64,000 nt of DNA from Gammaproteobacteria bacterium (lineage in GTDB: Bacteria; Pseudomonadota; Gammaproteobacteria; HK1). Both the position numbers and the translations under genes were made by a program. Every line of letters starts with the position of its first letter. The first letter of the stretch is position 1. Under the pieces are notes generated by a model. It was not told the DNA's origin. It ran no database searches and saw nothing but the letters and a program-made list of their open reading frames with translations. Below are positions 43,180-52,126 of this stretch, piece after piece. The stretch is taken from positions 62,001 to 126,000 of the forward strand of contig JAJEAD010000076.1 in assembly GCA_022824305.1 (NCBI GenBank). Direction: 5' to 3'.

Positions 43180-44874
43180 ATGTCCGACTACGACTACATC
43201 GTGGTGGGGGGCGGATCGTCGGGCTGCGTGCTCGCGAAGCGGCTGAGCGCCAATCCCGAGCATCGCGTGCTGCTCGTCGAGGCGGGACGCGACTACCCGC
43301 CCGGCGAGGAGCCCGCGGAGATCCGCGACACCTTCTACACCGCCGCCTACGTGCGCGAGCACCTCTGGCCCGACACCCGGGTGCACTGGCTCGCGCCCCG
43401 CGCGGGGGAGGAGGCTCGCGCCCCTTCGTTCTACGAGCAGGGACGCGTCATCGGAGGGGGCTCGAGCGTCAACGCGATGGTGGCGCTGCGGGGACTTCCC
43501 CTGGACTTCGAGGAGTGGGAGGCGGCGGGCGCGAAGGGCTGGTCCTGGGACGACGTGGAGCCCTTCTACCGTCGACTCGAGCGCGACCTCGACTTCGACG
43601 GCCCCGCGCACGGCCGGGAGGGTCCGATACCGGTCCGGCGACACGCGAGAGGCGACTGGCCGCCCTTCGTCGAGGCGGTCGCGGACGAGCTCGCGCGCCG
43701 CGGCTACCGCTACGTCGACGACGTGAACGGCGGGGAGCGCGAAGGGCTCGGGCGCGTCCCCATGTCGAGCCTGCCCTCGCAGCGGATGTCTGCCGCTATG
43801 GGCTACCTCGACCGCGAGACACGCCGCCGGGAGAACCTCCGCATCCTCCCCCGCACCCACGTGGACTCGCTGGCAATCGAGGGGCGCCGCGTGACCGGCG
43901 TCCACGTCGGCACGGGAGAGGGCGGCACGTTCTACCGCGGGAACGAGGTGGTGCTCTGCGCCGGCGCCTACCGGACTCCGGCCCTCCTGCTCCGCTCCGG
44001 GCTCGGGCCGCCGGAGGACCTTGCCGCGCTCGGAATCCCGGTGCGGACCGCGCTTCCCGGAGTGGGGCGCAACCTCCACGATCACCCGACCTTCGCCGCG
44101 GCGGCGCACCTGCGCCGGAAGGCGAAGCAACCCTCGAGCCTTCGCCCCCACGCCAACGCCGGCCTGTTCTACTCTTCGGGTCTCGAAGGGTGCCCCCCGC
44201 TGGACATGTACATGCCGATCGCCAACAAGGTGAGCTGGCATGCGCTGGGCGAGCGCATCGGCGGGCTCTTCCTGGTGCTCATGAAGCCCTTCTCGCGCGG
44301 GCGCGTCACTCTCGCCTCCCCCGATCCGAACGAGGCGCCGCGCATCGAGGTCAACGCCTTCGGGGACGAGCGCGACCTCGCACGGGCGAAGCAGTCGATG
44401 CGCTTCGCCCACGACCTGCTCTCCCAGCCCGCGGTCCGCGCGCTCGCCACCTGGCGCTTCGGCGGGTCCTTCTCCGAGCGGGTGCGCGCGCTGGACGCCT
44501 ACCGTCCCTTCAACCGAGTGCGCGCGGGCATAGGCTCGTTCCTGCTCGACGGGCCTGCCCCCCTGAGGGACTGTCTCATGCGCAACGCGGTGTGTCCCGG
44601 GGCGGAGCTCGACGCCCTCGTCGCCGACGACGCCGGCCTGGAAGGTTGGCTGCGCGAGAACATCACCGGCTTCTTCCACCCCGTCGGCACCTGCCGCATG
44701 GGCGCACCGGGCGACGAGAGGGCGGTGGTCGACGCCGCGGGCCGGGTGCGGAGAGTGGAGGGCCTGCGGGTCGCCGACGCCTCGGTGATGCCGGTCATCG
44801 TGCGCGCCACCACCAACCTCACCGCGATCATGACGGCTGAGAAAATGGCCCAGGCCATCCTCGATGGGGGCTAG
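43180..44874 (+). CDS. GMC-family FAD-dependent alcohol dehydrogenase/oxidase
   Basis: A 564-residue GMC oxidoreductase, similar to choline dehydrogenase. The FAD motif 'VVGGGSSGCVLAKRLS' is followed by 'GRVIGGGSSVNAMVALRG', the GMC signature 'GAYRTPALLLRSGLGP', catalytic His in 'FFHPVGTCRMG', and 'TTNLTAIMTAEKMA'. It oxidises an alcohol to an aldehyde or acid. 'GAGGGAGCG' precedes the ATG. It is the last gene of the operon, 114 bp after the DAO-type gene. Confidence 0.92.
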   Translation: MSDYDYIVVGGGSSGCVLAKRLSANPEHRVLLVEAGRDYPPGEEPAEIRDTFYTAAYVREHLWPDTRVHWLAPRAGEEARAPSFYEQGRVIGGGSSVNAMVALRGLPLDFEEWEAAGAKGWSWDDVEPFYRRLERDLDFDGPAHGREGPIPVRRHARGDWPPFVEAVADELARRGYRYVDDVNGGEREGLGRVPMSSLPSQRMSAAMGYLDRETRRRENLRILPRTHVDSLAIEGRRVTGVHVGTGEGGTFYRGNEVVLCAGAYRTPALLLRSGLGPPEDLAALGIPVRTALPGVGRNLHDHPTFAAAAHLRRKAKQPSSLRPHANAGLFYSSGLEGCPPLDMYMPIANKVSWHALGERIGGLFLVLMKPFSRGRVTLASPDPNEAPRIEVNAFGDERDLARAKQSMRFAHDLLSQPAVRALATWRFGGSFSERVRALDAYRPFNRVRAGIGSFLLDGPAPLRDCLMRNAVCPGAELDALVADDAGLEGWLRENITGFFHPVGTCRMGAPGDERAVVDAAGRVRRVEGLRVADASVMPVIVRATTNLTAIMTAEKMAQAILDGG

Positions 44875-45023
44875 AGCAGGCGCCGCGCTCGTAGCCCGGG
44901 CGCGGCGACCCCGCTCGCCAGTCCGGCCCGCCGGTCTGATGTTCGAGCCAGGCCGCCGCCTTCCAGGTGATTGGCTGCAACTGACTCCCGCCACACCTCA
45001 AGACTTCTTTCCTTCTTGCGTTG

Positions 45024-45040
45024 TACGCCATATTGGTGCA
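45024..45040. promoter_or_regulatory. Imperfect inverted repeat upstream of the DUF1778/GNAT module
   Basis: TACGCCA-TAT-TGGTGCA pairs at five of seven positions. It lies about 35 bp upstream of the antitoxin start, in a locally less G+C-rich stretch. Ribbon-helix-helix antitoxins of this type usually autorepress at short inverted repeats, so it is a plausible but weak operator candidate. Confidence 0.3.
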
Positions 45041-45074
45041 TTGGTAGCAGTTCGTAGCCGCGGGAGACGTCACC

Positions 45075-45359
45075 ATGGCCGAAACAGCCGAAACGAAGCA
45101 CGAGCGGGTGCATCTGCGCCTCGACGCCAAGAGCAAGCGCAAGCTGGAACGCGCGGCGGCCTACGAGGAAACCACGGTCAGCCGCTTCGTGCTGAGAAAC
45201 GCCGTGGCGGCGGCCGAGCGGGTGATCGAGGCACGCGAGAGGGTCGTGCTGCCGGCGACGGACTGGGATGCCTTCCACGACGCGTTGCTCAATCCGCCCG
45301 CGCCGAACGCTGCGCTGAGGCGGGCCGCCCGGCGCTATCGCGAGCGTATCGGTGGATGA
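45075..45359 (+). CDS. DUF1778 ribbon-helix-helix antitoxin (TacA-like)
   Basis: A 94-residue protein with an N-terminal ribbon-helix-helix 'RVHLRLDAKSKRKLERAAAYEETTVSRFVL' (read in parts) and a C-terminal toxin-wrapping tail 'DWDAFHDALLNPPAPN', both typical of DUF1778 antitoxins. It should neutralise the GNAT toxin encoded next and repress the operon. It overlaps the toxin gene by 8 bp. The start follows 'GGGAGacgtcacc'. Confidence 0.9.
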   Translation: MAETAETKHERVHLRLDAKSKRKLERAAAYEETTVSRFVLRNAVAAAERVIEARERVVLPATDWDAFHDALLNPPAPNAALRRAARRYRERIGG

Positions 45360-45861
45360 GCCGCCGTTCACGGTCGAACCGCTCGGTCCGTATCACGAAC
45401 GCGCATCCTTCTCCTGTGGGGAAGCGACCCTCGACACCCACATTCGCCGGCAGGCCTCCCAGGACGTCCGGCGGCGCGGCGCGCGGGTCTTCGTCGCCTC
45501 GGGCGGCCCCTCCGGCTACATTGCGGGCTACTACACGCTGAGCGCGGCGAGCTTCGAGAAGGACGACCTGCCGGCGGAGTCCGCCAGGCGCCTGCCGCAT
45601 TACCCCGTGCCGGCGGCCGTCATCGGACGCCTGGCGGTCGATCTTCGCAGCCAGGGATGCGGACTCGGCGAAGCCCTGCTGCTGGATGCGATCCATCGGG
45701 TCGTCCGCGCAGGCGACACGATCGGTGTCTATGCCGTCGTGGTCGATGCGTTGCACGAGCGCGCCAGCGCGTTCTACGAACGCTACGGTTTCACCCCCTT
45801 CCCGTCCACGCCGCGCCGCCTGTTCCTGCCGCTCCGAACCTTCGAGAAACTCGGGCTGTAG
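45352..45861 (+). CDS. GNAT-family acetyltransferase toxin (TacT-like)
   Basis: A 169-residue GNAT protein with the acetyl-CoA loop 'LRSQGCGLGEALLLDA' and a C-terminal 'ASAFYERYGF' supplying the conserved tyrosine. In this class the toxin acetylates aminoacyl-tRNA and blocks translation. The GTG start at 45352 overlaps the DUF1778 gene, the standard layout of these modules. No sign of truncation. Confidence 0.9.
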   Translation: MDEPPFTVEPLGPYHERASFSCGEATLDTHIRRQASQDVRRRGARVFVASGGPSGYIAGYYTLSAASFEKDDLPAESARRLPHYPVPAAVIGRLAVDLRSQGCGLGEALLLDAIHRVVRAGDTIGVYAVVVDALHERASAFYERYGFTPFPSTPRRLFLPLRTFEKLGL

Positions 45862-45934
45862 TTCCGCATACACTCGCCCCAATCGTGACGCTCAGCCGCC
45901 GCGCGAGCGTGGCGCCCGCAATGGAGACGATGAC

Positions 45935-46351
45935 ATGAAGCGCATGCACGTCGGCATCAAGGTCGACAACCTGGATGAAGCCATCGACTTCTACTCCCGC
46001 TTGTTCGGGGCGGCGCCGACGCTGCGCCGGCCCGACTACGCGAAGTGGATGCTCGACGACCCGAGGGTGAACTTCTCGCTCGACACTCACGGCGACGCCG
46101 ACCCCGGCTCGGCCCACTACGGCATCCAGGTCGAAAGCACCGAGGAGCTCTCGTCGATGCGCGAGCGCATCGATGCCGCGGGCCTCCCGCGTCGTGATCA
46201 GAACAACCTGATCTGCGGGTACCAGCGACAGGACAAGTCGTGGGTGAGCGATCCGAACGGACTGCAGTGGGAGACTTTCTTCACCGCCGGCGTGGTCGAA
46301 GGCGCCGGCTACGGTTGTGATGCGTTGCCGGACGACGCGGAGCCGGACTGA
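45935..46351 (+). CDS. VOC-family protein related to ArsI/CadI
   Basis: A 138-residue vicinal-oxygen-chelate protein with likely metal ligands H5, H61 and E113 ('HVGIKVDNL', 'HYGIQVE', 'WETFF') and 'DDPRVNFSLDTHG'. Overall it resembles ArsI (C-As lyase)/CadI. ArsI binds arsenic through a vicinal cysteine pair; here the position reads 'LICGY' with a single Cys94. An arsenic role is therefore not supported. GGAG lies 8 nt upstream of the ATG. It converges closely with the next gene. Confidence 0.75.
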   Translation: MKRMHVGIKVDNLDEAIDFYSRLFGAAPTLRRPDYAKWMLDDPRVNFSLDTHGDADPGSAHYGIQVESTEELSSMRERIDAAGLPRRDQNNLICGYQRQDKSWVSDPNGLQWETFFTAGVVEGAGYGCDALPDDAEPD

Positions 46352-46378
46352 CCGAACGCGCGTGGCACATTCGGGCCG

Positions 46379-47557
46379 CTACATGTAGGTGGTATCGACC
46401 TCGAGGCCGAGCATGAGCCTGCCGACCGTCTCGAAGTTGGTGTGGCGGCCCTGTACCTGCTGCGAGACGGCGTAGGCATCGCGGAAGCGGCGTTCGAAGG
46501 CCTGATCCTCGAATATCGCGGTCGAGCCGGCGAGCCGATAGACCTGCTCCGAGACCCTGGTCGCCTCGTTGATGGCATGCGTCGTTGCGAGGCGGATGCG
46601 CCCACGCTGCGGCATCGTGAGCTCGCGAGTGGCGTCGACCTCGTTCCAGACGTCTCGGATGGTCTCGCGCTGGTAGGCGCGCGCGGCTCCCAGGCGGGCT
46701 TCGAGCTCCGCGAGCCGGGTATGGATGAACGCGCTCTCGCGCATCGTCGTGCGCGCCCCGAGCTGAGTCTTCCTGCCCGCGAGCGCCACCAGGTCGTCGT
46801 GCATTGCGCGTGCGATGCCTAGCGCGACCCCGGAGAACACGCATGCGTAGACATTCAAGGTCGAGAACCTGTAGAGCGTTGAATCGACCCGGCATGCCTC
46901 GAGCGTGTCCCGGTCGAGGGTGAGCCGGGACTCGACGAAGAGACTCTCCACCGTGTAGCTCTCGCTGCGTGTCCCCTTGAGACCCACCACGTACCAGTCG
47001 TCGGCGATCGACGCCTGCTCGCGCCGAAAGAGCACGGTGCGAAGGACAGGATCGCCACCGGCGTCGAGGCGTGGCGTCCCGTCCGCCTCGTGGACCTTGC
47101 AGTGCCCGCCCAGCCAGCTCGCGTGCTTCGCGCCGCTCGCGAACCTCCACGTTCCATTCACGACGTAGCCGCCGCCGGTCGCCATCGCGCTCCCTTGCGG
47201 ACCCGCTCCCCAGGCGAGCACCGCGTCCGCCGGGCCGAAGACCTCGCGGGCCGCGTCTTCGTCGAGGAACGCCGCCGACATCGCGCATCCGAGCGCCTGA
47301 CCGAGGCACCACGCGGTGCTCGCATCGGCACCCGCGATGATCTCCGTCACTTCGGCGAGCACCGGCATCGGCAGCTCGTATCCGCCGACATGCGCGGGCA
47401 GGGTCAACCGGAAGAGCCTCCGCTCGTGCAGCGCATCGAGCACGTCGGCGCTCAGCTCCCTCCCGGCTTCGATCGCCGCCGACCGCGCACGGAGCAGGGG
47501 CGCCATCGATCGTGCCCGATCGAGCCAGAGCCGGTGATCCGGCATGGTCGAGGTCAT
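46379..47557 (-). CDS. Acyl-CoA dehydrogenase-fold flavin monooxygenase
   Basis: A 392-residue protein of the acyl-CoA dehydrogenase fold. The N-terminal 'LFRLTLPAHVGGYELPMPVLAEVTEIIAGADASTAWCLG' (read in parts) and the middle 'YVVNGTWRFASGAKHASW' are typical of type-2 C-terminal members such as HsaA/HpaB-like two-component monooxygenases. The catalytic glutamate of true acyl-CoA dehydrogenases is not evident. No flavin reductase partner is adjacent. The ATG at 47557 lacks a clear ribosome-binding site; 47545 is an alternative. Confidence 0.78.
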   Translation of the reverse strand: MTSTMPDHRLWLDRARSMAPLLRARSAAIEAGRELSADVLDALHERRLFRLTLPAHVGGYELPMPVLAEVTEIIAGADASTAWCLGQALGCAMSAAFLDEDAAREVFGPADAVLAWGAGPQGSAMATGGGYVVNGTWRFASGAKHASWLGGHCKVHEADGTPRLDAGGDPVLRTVLFRREQASIADDWYVVGLKGTRSESYTVESLFVESRLTLDRDTLEACRVDSTLYRFSTLNVYACVFSGVALGIARAMHDDLVALAGRKTQLGARTTMRESAFIHTRLAELEARLGAARAYQRETIRDVWNEVDATRELTMPQRGRIRLATTHAINEATRVSEQVYRLAGSTAIFEDQAFERRFRDAYAVSQQVQGRHTNFETVGRLMLGLEVDTTYM

Positions 47558-47700
47558 GGGGGTAGTTGACGTTGATGTGGCCACGGCGCTTGACGCGAGA
47601 AATCTCACCGAGGGAGTGGAAAGGCTGCCCCACATAGCATAGCCAACGTGCGATCAAAGAGTTGGTCCGATCGACCGGGAAGCGACCCTGGAGGCGCGGC

Positions 47701-50700
47701 TCAGTCTTCCGCCCGGGCGAGCAGCGATGCGTTGCCGCCGGCGGCCGTGGTGTCGATGCAGACGTGACGTTCCAGCACGTAGCGCTCGGCGGCGGCGGGT
47801 TCGGTTATGAGGGGCAGGATGGAACCGGAGCGCCGGGCCAGCACCGCGCGCATCGCGGCGAGCACGTCCCGGCGCGCGCTGCAGGCGACCGCGGCAATGC
47901 CGTCCACGGTGGCCAGCGCTTCAGGATCCACGCGTCCGTCCAGCAACACCACCCAGGGGACCGAGGCGAGCGGCGCGAGCGCCCGGCTCGCCCCGTCCGC
48001 GACCACCACCACCGCATTGCCCGCGTCGAGGGCCGTCTCGGTCTGAACTTCCGCGGTAGCCGTTCCCACCCCGAGGCAGAGCACCACTCCGCGCGGAGCG
48101 AAGGAGAGGCGGTTCGACTCCCCGGTCGGACCGGGGAGGTCCAGGGGCAATAGCCGGCCCCCCTCACGCCTTCGGACTTCACGGTCACGCAGGTGATCGA
48201 CGCTCTCGCTGTCGTCGGGCGGGGCCTCAACCTCGTCGGGAACATCCCTGCCCGTCTCCTCGCCGGCCGGCCCCGCCGCGCTCCCGGCGGTCATTGCGCG
48301 ATATGCCTCGGATACGGCGGAAGCGAGACATGCCTCCTCCACCACCCGGCCGCCCGGCACGCCCGCGAGGGCGCTTGCGCCGGCCGTCAAGCGTCGCAGG
48401 TAGTGGGGGCCGCCGGCCTTCGGTCCGGTCCCGCTCTCGCCTTCGCCCCCGAAGGGCTGCGACCCGACGACGGCGCCGATCTGGTTCCGGTTGATGTAGA
48501 TGTTGCCCGCCCGCACCCGGTCGACGACGTGCTGCACGCGGTCGTCGATGCGGGTGTGCAACCCGAAGGTCAGGCCGTAGCCGGCCGCGTTGACGGCATC
48601 GACGACGGCGTCGATTCGATCCGCATCATAGGTGGCGACGTGCAGCACCGGCCCGAAGATCTCCTCGGAAAGCGATTCGATACCCTCCACCCGCAGCACC
48701 GTGGGCGCCACGAATCGTCCTTCCCCCGGAAACGCGTGCCGCTTCAGCAGCCGACCCTCGCCTTGTGCACGACGGCAATGCGACTCGATGCGATCCCGCG
48801 CCGCCTCGTCGATGATCGGGCCGACATCGGTGGAGAGGGACCACGGGTCGCCGACGCGAAGCGCGTCGATCGCCCCGAAGAGCATCTCGAGGATTCGATC
48901 CTCGACCTCGCGCTGGATGTAGAGGACGCGCAGCGCCGAGCAGCGCTGGCCGGCGCTCTGGAACGCGGAGGCGAGGACGTCCCGCACCGCCTGCTCCGGC
49001 AGCGCGGTCGAGTCGACGACCATTGCGTTCAGCCCGCCGGTCTCCGCGATGAGCGGCGCATCGGGCGCAAGGTGCTCGGCCATCGCACGATTGATGTGAT
49101 GAGCGGTGGCGGTCGACCCGGTAAAGCACACGCCGTCGACCCGCGGATCGCGGGTGAGCGCCGCGCCCACCGCGGCGCCGTCGCCGGGCAGCACCTGCAC
49201 CACTTCCCGGGGGATGCCCGCCTCGTGCATGAGGGAGACCGCGCGCGCGGCGATGAGCGGCGTCTGCTCCGCGGGCTTGGCGACGACCGCGTTGCCCGCC
49301 GCCACCGCGGCGAGAATCTGTCCGGAGAAAATTGCGAGCGGAAAGTTCCACGGGGAGATGCATGCGATGACGCCCCGTGGAGGCCTCCTCCCGCCTTCGT
49401 TCTCGCGCAACGCCTCGTTCGCGTAGAAGCGGGCGAAATCGCAGGCCTCGCGCACCTCCCCCACGGCGTCCGGCCACGTCTTTCCCGCTTCCCGCGCGGT
49501 GAGCGCGAAGAGCTCCGCCGCGTGCGCCTCGTAGAGATCGGCCACCCGACGGACCCGTCTCGCCCGCTCCTCGACGCTCTTCGCGGCCCACGCCGCCGCC
49601 CCGCTTCGTGCCGCCTCCAGCGCCGCCTCCACGTCGGCCGGTGCCGAACGCGTCACGTGTCCCACGAGGTCGTCTGCTCGCGCGGGATTGCGGACCTCCG
49701 CACGCCCCGCTCCCACCGCCGCTCCCGCGATGAGCGGCGGCGCCTCCCAGACCGTGCCGCGGAAGGCCTCGCGCTCCGCTTCGAGCTCGGTCACCGCGAG
49801 AGGGTCGCTCAAGTCCCACCCCATCGAGTTGGGGCGATGGGGCATGAAGATCTCCGCCGGAGCCGCAATGCGCGGGTTCGCGACGGCGCCGCCGAAGCCA
49901 TCGACCACCGAGATCGGATCACGCGCGATCTCCTCCGGCGTCACGCTCCGGTCGACGATCTGGTTCACGAAGGAGCTGTTGGCGCCGTTCTCGAGCAGGC
50001 GCCGGACGAGGTAGGCGAGCAGGTCCTGGTGAGCGCCCACCGGCGCGTAGATCCGGCAGCGGGTGCGGTGCCGCTCGCGCACCGCGGCGTGCAGGGCCTC
50101 GCCCATGCCGTGGAGGCGCTGGAACTCGAAGTGCGAGGCATCGCCGGCCATGTGCAGCACCGCGGCCATCGTGTGCGCGTTGTGGGTGGCGAAGTGCGGA
50201 TAGATGCGTTCGCTCATCCCGAGGAGCCGGCGCGCGCACGCGAGGTAGGAGGTGTCCGTGCTCGCCTTGCGCGTGAAGACGGGGAATCCGGCGAGGCCGA
50301 GCACCTGGGCGCGCTTGATCTCGGTGTCCCAGTACGCGCCCTTCACGAGCCGGACCATGATGCGGCGGTCGAGCTGCACGGCGAGCTCGTGAAGCCAGTC
50401 GATGACGTAGGACGCGCGTTTGCCGTAGGCCTGGACTGCGACGCCGAACCCGTCCCAACCCGCGAGCGCGGGTTCCGCGAGCACCACTTCGACGACGTCG
50501 AGCGAAAGATCCAGACGCTCGGATTCCTCGGCGTCGACGCTCAGCCCGATGCCGGCGGACTGGGCGAGCAGCGCGAGCGAGCGCAGGCGCGCGACCAGCT
50601 CGGTCATCACCCGGTCGCGCTGCCCGAACTCGTAGCGGGCGTGCAGGGCGGAGAGCTTGACCGAGACCCCCGGACGATCGACCAGCTCCGCGCCTCCGCC

Positions 50701-51387
50701 GGCGCCGGCGAGCGTGCTGATCGATTCGGAGTAGGCGAGGTGGTAGCGACGCGCGTCCGCCTCGGTACGGGCCGCCTCGCCCAGCATGTCGTAGGAGAGC
50801 GTGTAGCCCTCCGACTCCATCGCCGCCGCTCGTTTCCGCGCCTCCCGCATGTCGACGCCGAGCACGAAGTGATGCCCCAGCTCGCGCATCGCCTGCGCGA
50901 CCGCGGCGCGGATCACCGGCTCCCCGAGACGCCGGATCGCCTCCTTGAGCGCTCCGGCGAGACCTTCCTCGGCCTCGCCGAGCACCTTGCCGGTGAGCAG
51001 AAGCGCCCACGTCGAGGCGTTGACGAGCGGTGAGCTCGAGTGCCCGAGGTGCACCGCCCAGTTCGAAGCGCCGATCTTGTCCTCGATCAGGGCATCGATG
51101 GTCTCCGTGTCCGGGACGCGCAGCAACGCCTCGGCGAGGCACATGAGCGCCACGCCCTCCCGGGTCGAGAGCCCGTACTCGGCGAGAAAGCCCTGCATGA
51201 CGGAGGTTCCGGAGCGCGCCCGGGTGATGCGCACCAGCTCCACCGCGTACGCGGCGATCGCCTCCCGATCGCGCGGCTCGAACCCGACGGCGTCGACTCG
51301 CGCGCGCACCGCGCGGGACTCGTCCTCGAGAGTCGCGGCGCGCATCGCCGCCCGAATCTCGCAGAGCCGGGATCGCCGGTGGGCCAT
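47701..51387 (-). CDS. putA: Bifunctional proline dehydrogenase / L-glutamate gamma-semialdehyde dehydrogenase PutA
   Basis: A 1228-residue protein that oxidises proline to glutamate. The proline dehydrogenase barrel carries 'LVKGAYWDTEIKRAQ' and 'ENGANSSFVNQ'. The aldehyde dehydrogenase part has 'CISPWNFPLAIF', Glu in 'IAETGGLNAM' and catalytic Cys in 'SAGQRCSALR'. About 200 further C-terminal residues follow. No N-terminal ribbon-helix-helix is present, so it is a non-repressor type with an extra C-terminal domain. ATG 51387 has GAGG 7 nt upstream. Confidence 0.95.
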   Translation of the reverse strand: MAHRRSRLCEIRAAMRAATLEDESRAVRARVDAVGFEPRDREAIAAYAVELVRITRARSGTSVMQGFLAEYGLSTREGVALMCLAEALLRVPDTETIDALIEDKIGASNWAVHLGHSSSPLVNASTWALLLTGKVLGEAEEGLAGALKEAIRRLGEPVIRAAVAQAMRELGHHFVLGVDMREARKRAAAMESEGYTLSYDMLGEAARTEADARRYHLAYSESISTLAGAGGGAELVDRPGVSVKLSALHARYEFGQRDRVMTELVARLRSLALLAQSAGIGLSVDAEESERLDLSLDVVEVVLAEPALAGWDGFGVAVQAYGKRASYVIDWLHELAVQLDRRIMVRLVKGAYWDTEIKRAQVLGLAGFPVFTRKASTDTSYLACARRLLGMSERIYPHFATHNAHTMAAVLHMAGDASHFEFQRLHGMGEALHAAVRERHRTRCRIYAPVGAHQDLLAYLVRRLLENGANSSFVNQIVDRSVTPEEIARDPISVVDGFGGAVANPRIAAPAEIFMPHRPNSMGWDLSDPLAVTELEAEREAFRGTVWEAPPLIAGAAVGAGRAEVRNPARADDLVGHVTRSAPADVEAALEAARSGAAAWAAKSVEERARRVRRVADLYEAHAAELFALTAREAGKTWPDAVGEVREACDFARFYANEALRENEGGRRPPRGVIACISPWNFPLAIFSGQILAAVAAGNAVVAKPAEQTPLIAARAVSLMHEAGIPREVVQVLPGDGAAVGAALTRDPRVDGVCFTGSTATAHHINRAMAEHLAPDAPLIAETGGLNAMVVDSTALPEQAVRDVLASAFQSAGQRCSALRVLYIQREVEDRILEMLFGAIDALRVGDPWSLSTDVGPIIDEAARDRIESHCRRAQGEGRLLKRHAFPGEGRFVAPTVLRVEGIESLSEEIFGPVLHVATYDADRIDAVVDAVNAAGYGLTFGLHTRIDDRVQHVVDRVRAGNIYINRNQIGAVVGSQPFGGEGESGTGPKAGGPHYLRRLTAGASALAGVPGGRVVEEACLASAVSEAYRAMTAGSAAGPAGEETGRDVPDEVEAPPDDSESVDHLRDREVRRREGGRLLPLDLPGPTGESNRLSFAPRGVVLCLGVGTATAEVQTETALDAGNAVVVVADGASRALAPLASVPWVVLLDGRVDPEALATVDGIAAVACSARRDVLAAMRAVLARRSGSILPLITEPAAAERYVLERHVCIDTTAAGGNASLLARAED

Positions 51388-51576
51388 GCCGAAACCTCGC
51401 ATTCATGGCCGTACGCGACTCGACAGTGTAGCCCGCCCTGGCACGGCGTCAGCCAACGCACTGCACGACACCCCTCATGTACCCCGGCCCCATTGCGGTG
51501 CGGCTCGGCATCACTACGGGGAGTAGGGACTGCCCTGCTGCCACCACCTTCACGCCGCGGCAGGGTCCGTTCTTGC

Positions 51577-51999
51577 CTACATGTCGGACAGGGTGACCTT
51601 CCCGGGTGTCACATACCCATCCCGCTTGAACCTCACGGCGGCCTTGTCACCCGAAAACTTGTAGATGACACGCGCATTGCGTAGCCGCACCTTCAGTTTT
51701 TTTCCTTTCTCGGTCGCGTAGGCGATAGTGCAGCCCGCTTCGTCGATGTTCCATTCTGGCTGTTCGCCCCAGAGGTAGAACACTTCGATGTTGCCGTCTT
51801 CGTCCCTGACGGGAGTTATGACCAGAGCGGTCTCCAGCTTCCCCCCGCGGAATGATCCCCGATAAATGCGATTCTCCGGATGGTCCTCGAACCCTACATC
51901 ACCGCAAAGCGCGGGGATGTCGAGAGGAGCCGCACTGCTCGGCCCCGATGCGGTCAGCAGAAGGACCGCGACTCCGAGAGAGTAGAGAGGGAGCTTCAT
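51577..51999 (-). CDS. Small secreted protein of unknown function
   Basis: A 140-residue protein with a clear Sec signal peptide (about residues 1-23, ending SSA-A). The mature part has two cysteines, which could form a disulfide, and basic beta-rich segments such as 'KKLKVRLRNARVIYKFSG'. I do not recognise a family. GGAGG lies upstream of the ATG. It stands alone between putA and ada. It is probably periplasmic. Confidence 0.6.
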   Translation of the reverse strand: MKLPLYSLGVAVLLLTASGPSSAAPLDIPALCGDVGFEDHPENRIYRGSFRGGKLETALVITPVRDEDGNIEVFYLWGEQPEWNIDEAGCTIAYATEKGKKLKVRLRNARVIYKFSGDKAAVRFKRDGYVTPGKVTLSDM

Positions 52000-52126
52000 C
52001 CGTGCATCCTCCGTCGGTGACTGCCATGGCGGACCAGTACGGGGGAGTCTAGCAACCGATGGCGATTGCTCAAGGAAGGCTCCAGGCGTGCGAGACTCCG
52101 ACCCCGATGCACGACGCGCCAGGACC

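Noticed and set aside
44930..44965. tRNA-like GTTCGAGCC segment
   Set aside because: No acceptor stem, D-arm or anticodon arm can be built around it.
40702..44994. Very long open antisense frame of about 1430 codons opposite the oxidoreductase operon
   Set aside because: It is a shadow of G+C-rich codons. The plus strand has five well-recognised genes with motifs and ribosome-binding sites, and the antisense product has low-complexity His/Arg/Gly/Ala content.
33777..45035. Shared CCATATTGG core in the upstream regions of both toxin-antitoxin modules
   Set aside because: The antitoxins have unrelated DNA-binding folds (HTH and RHH), and the flanks differ. A 9-bp match between two regions is weak evidence for a common regulator.
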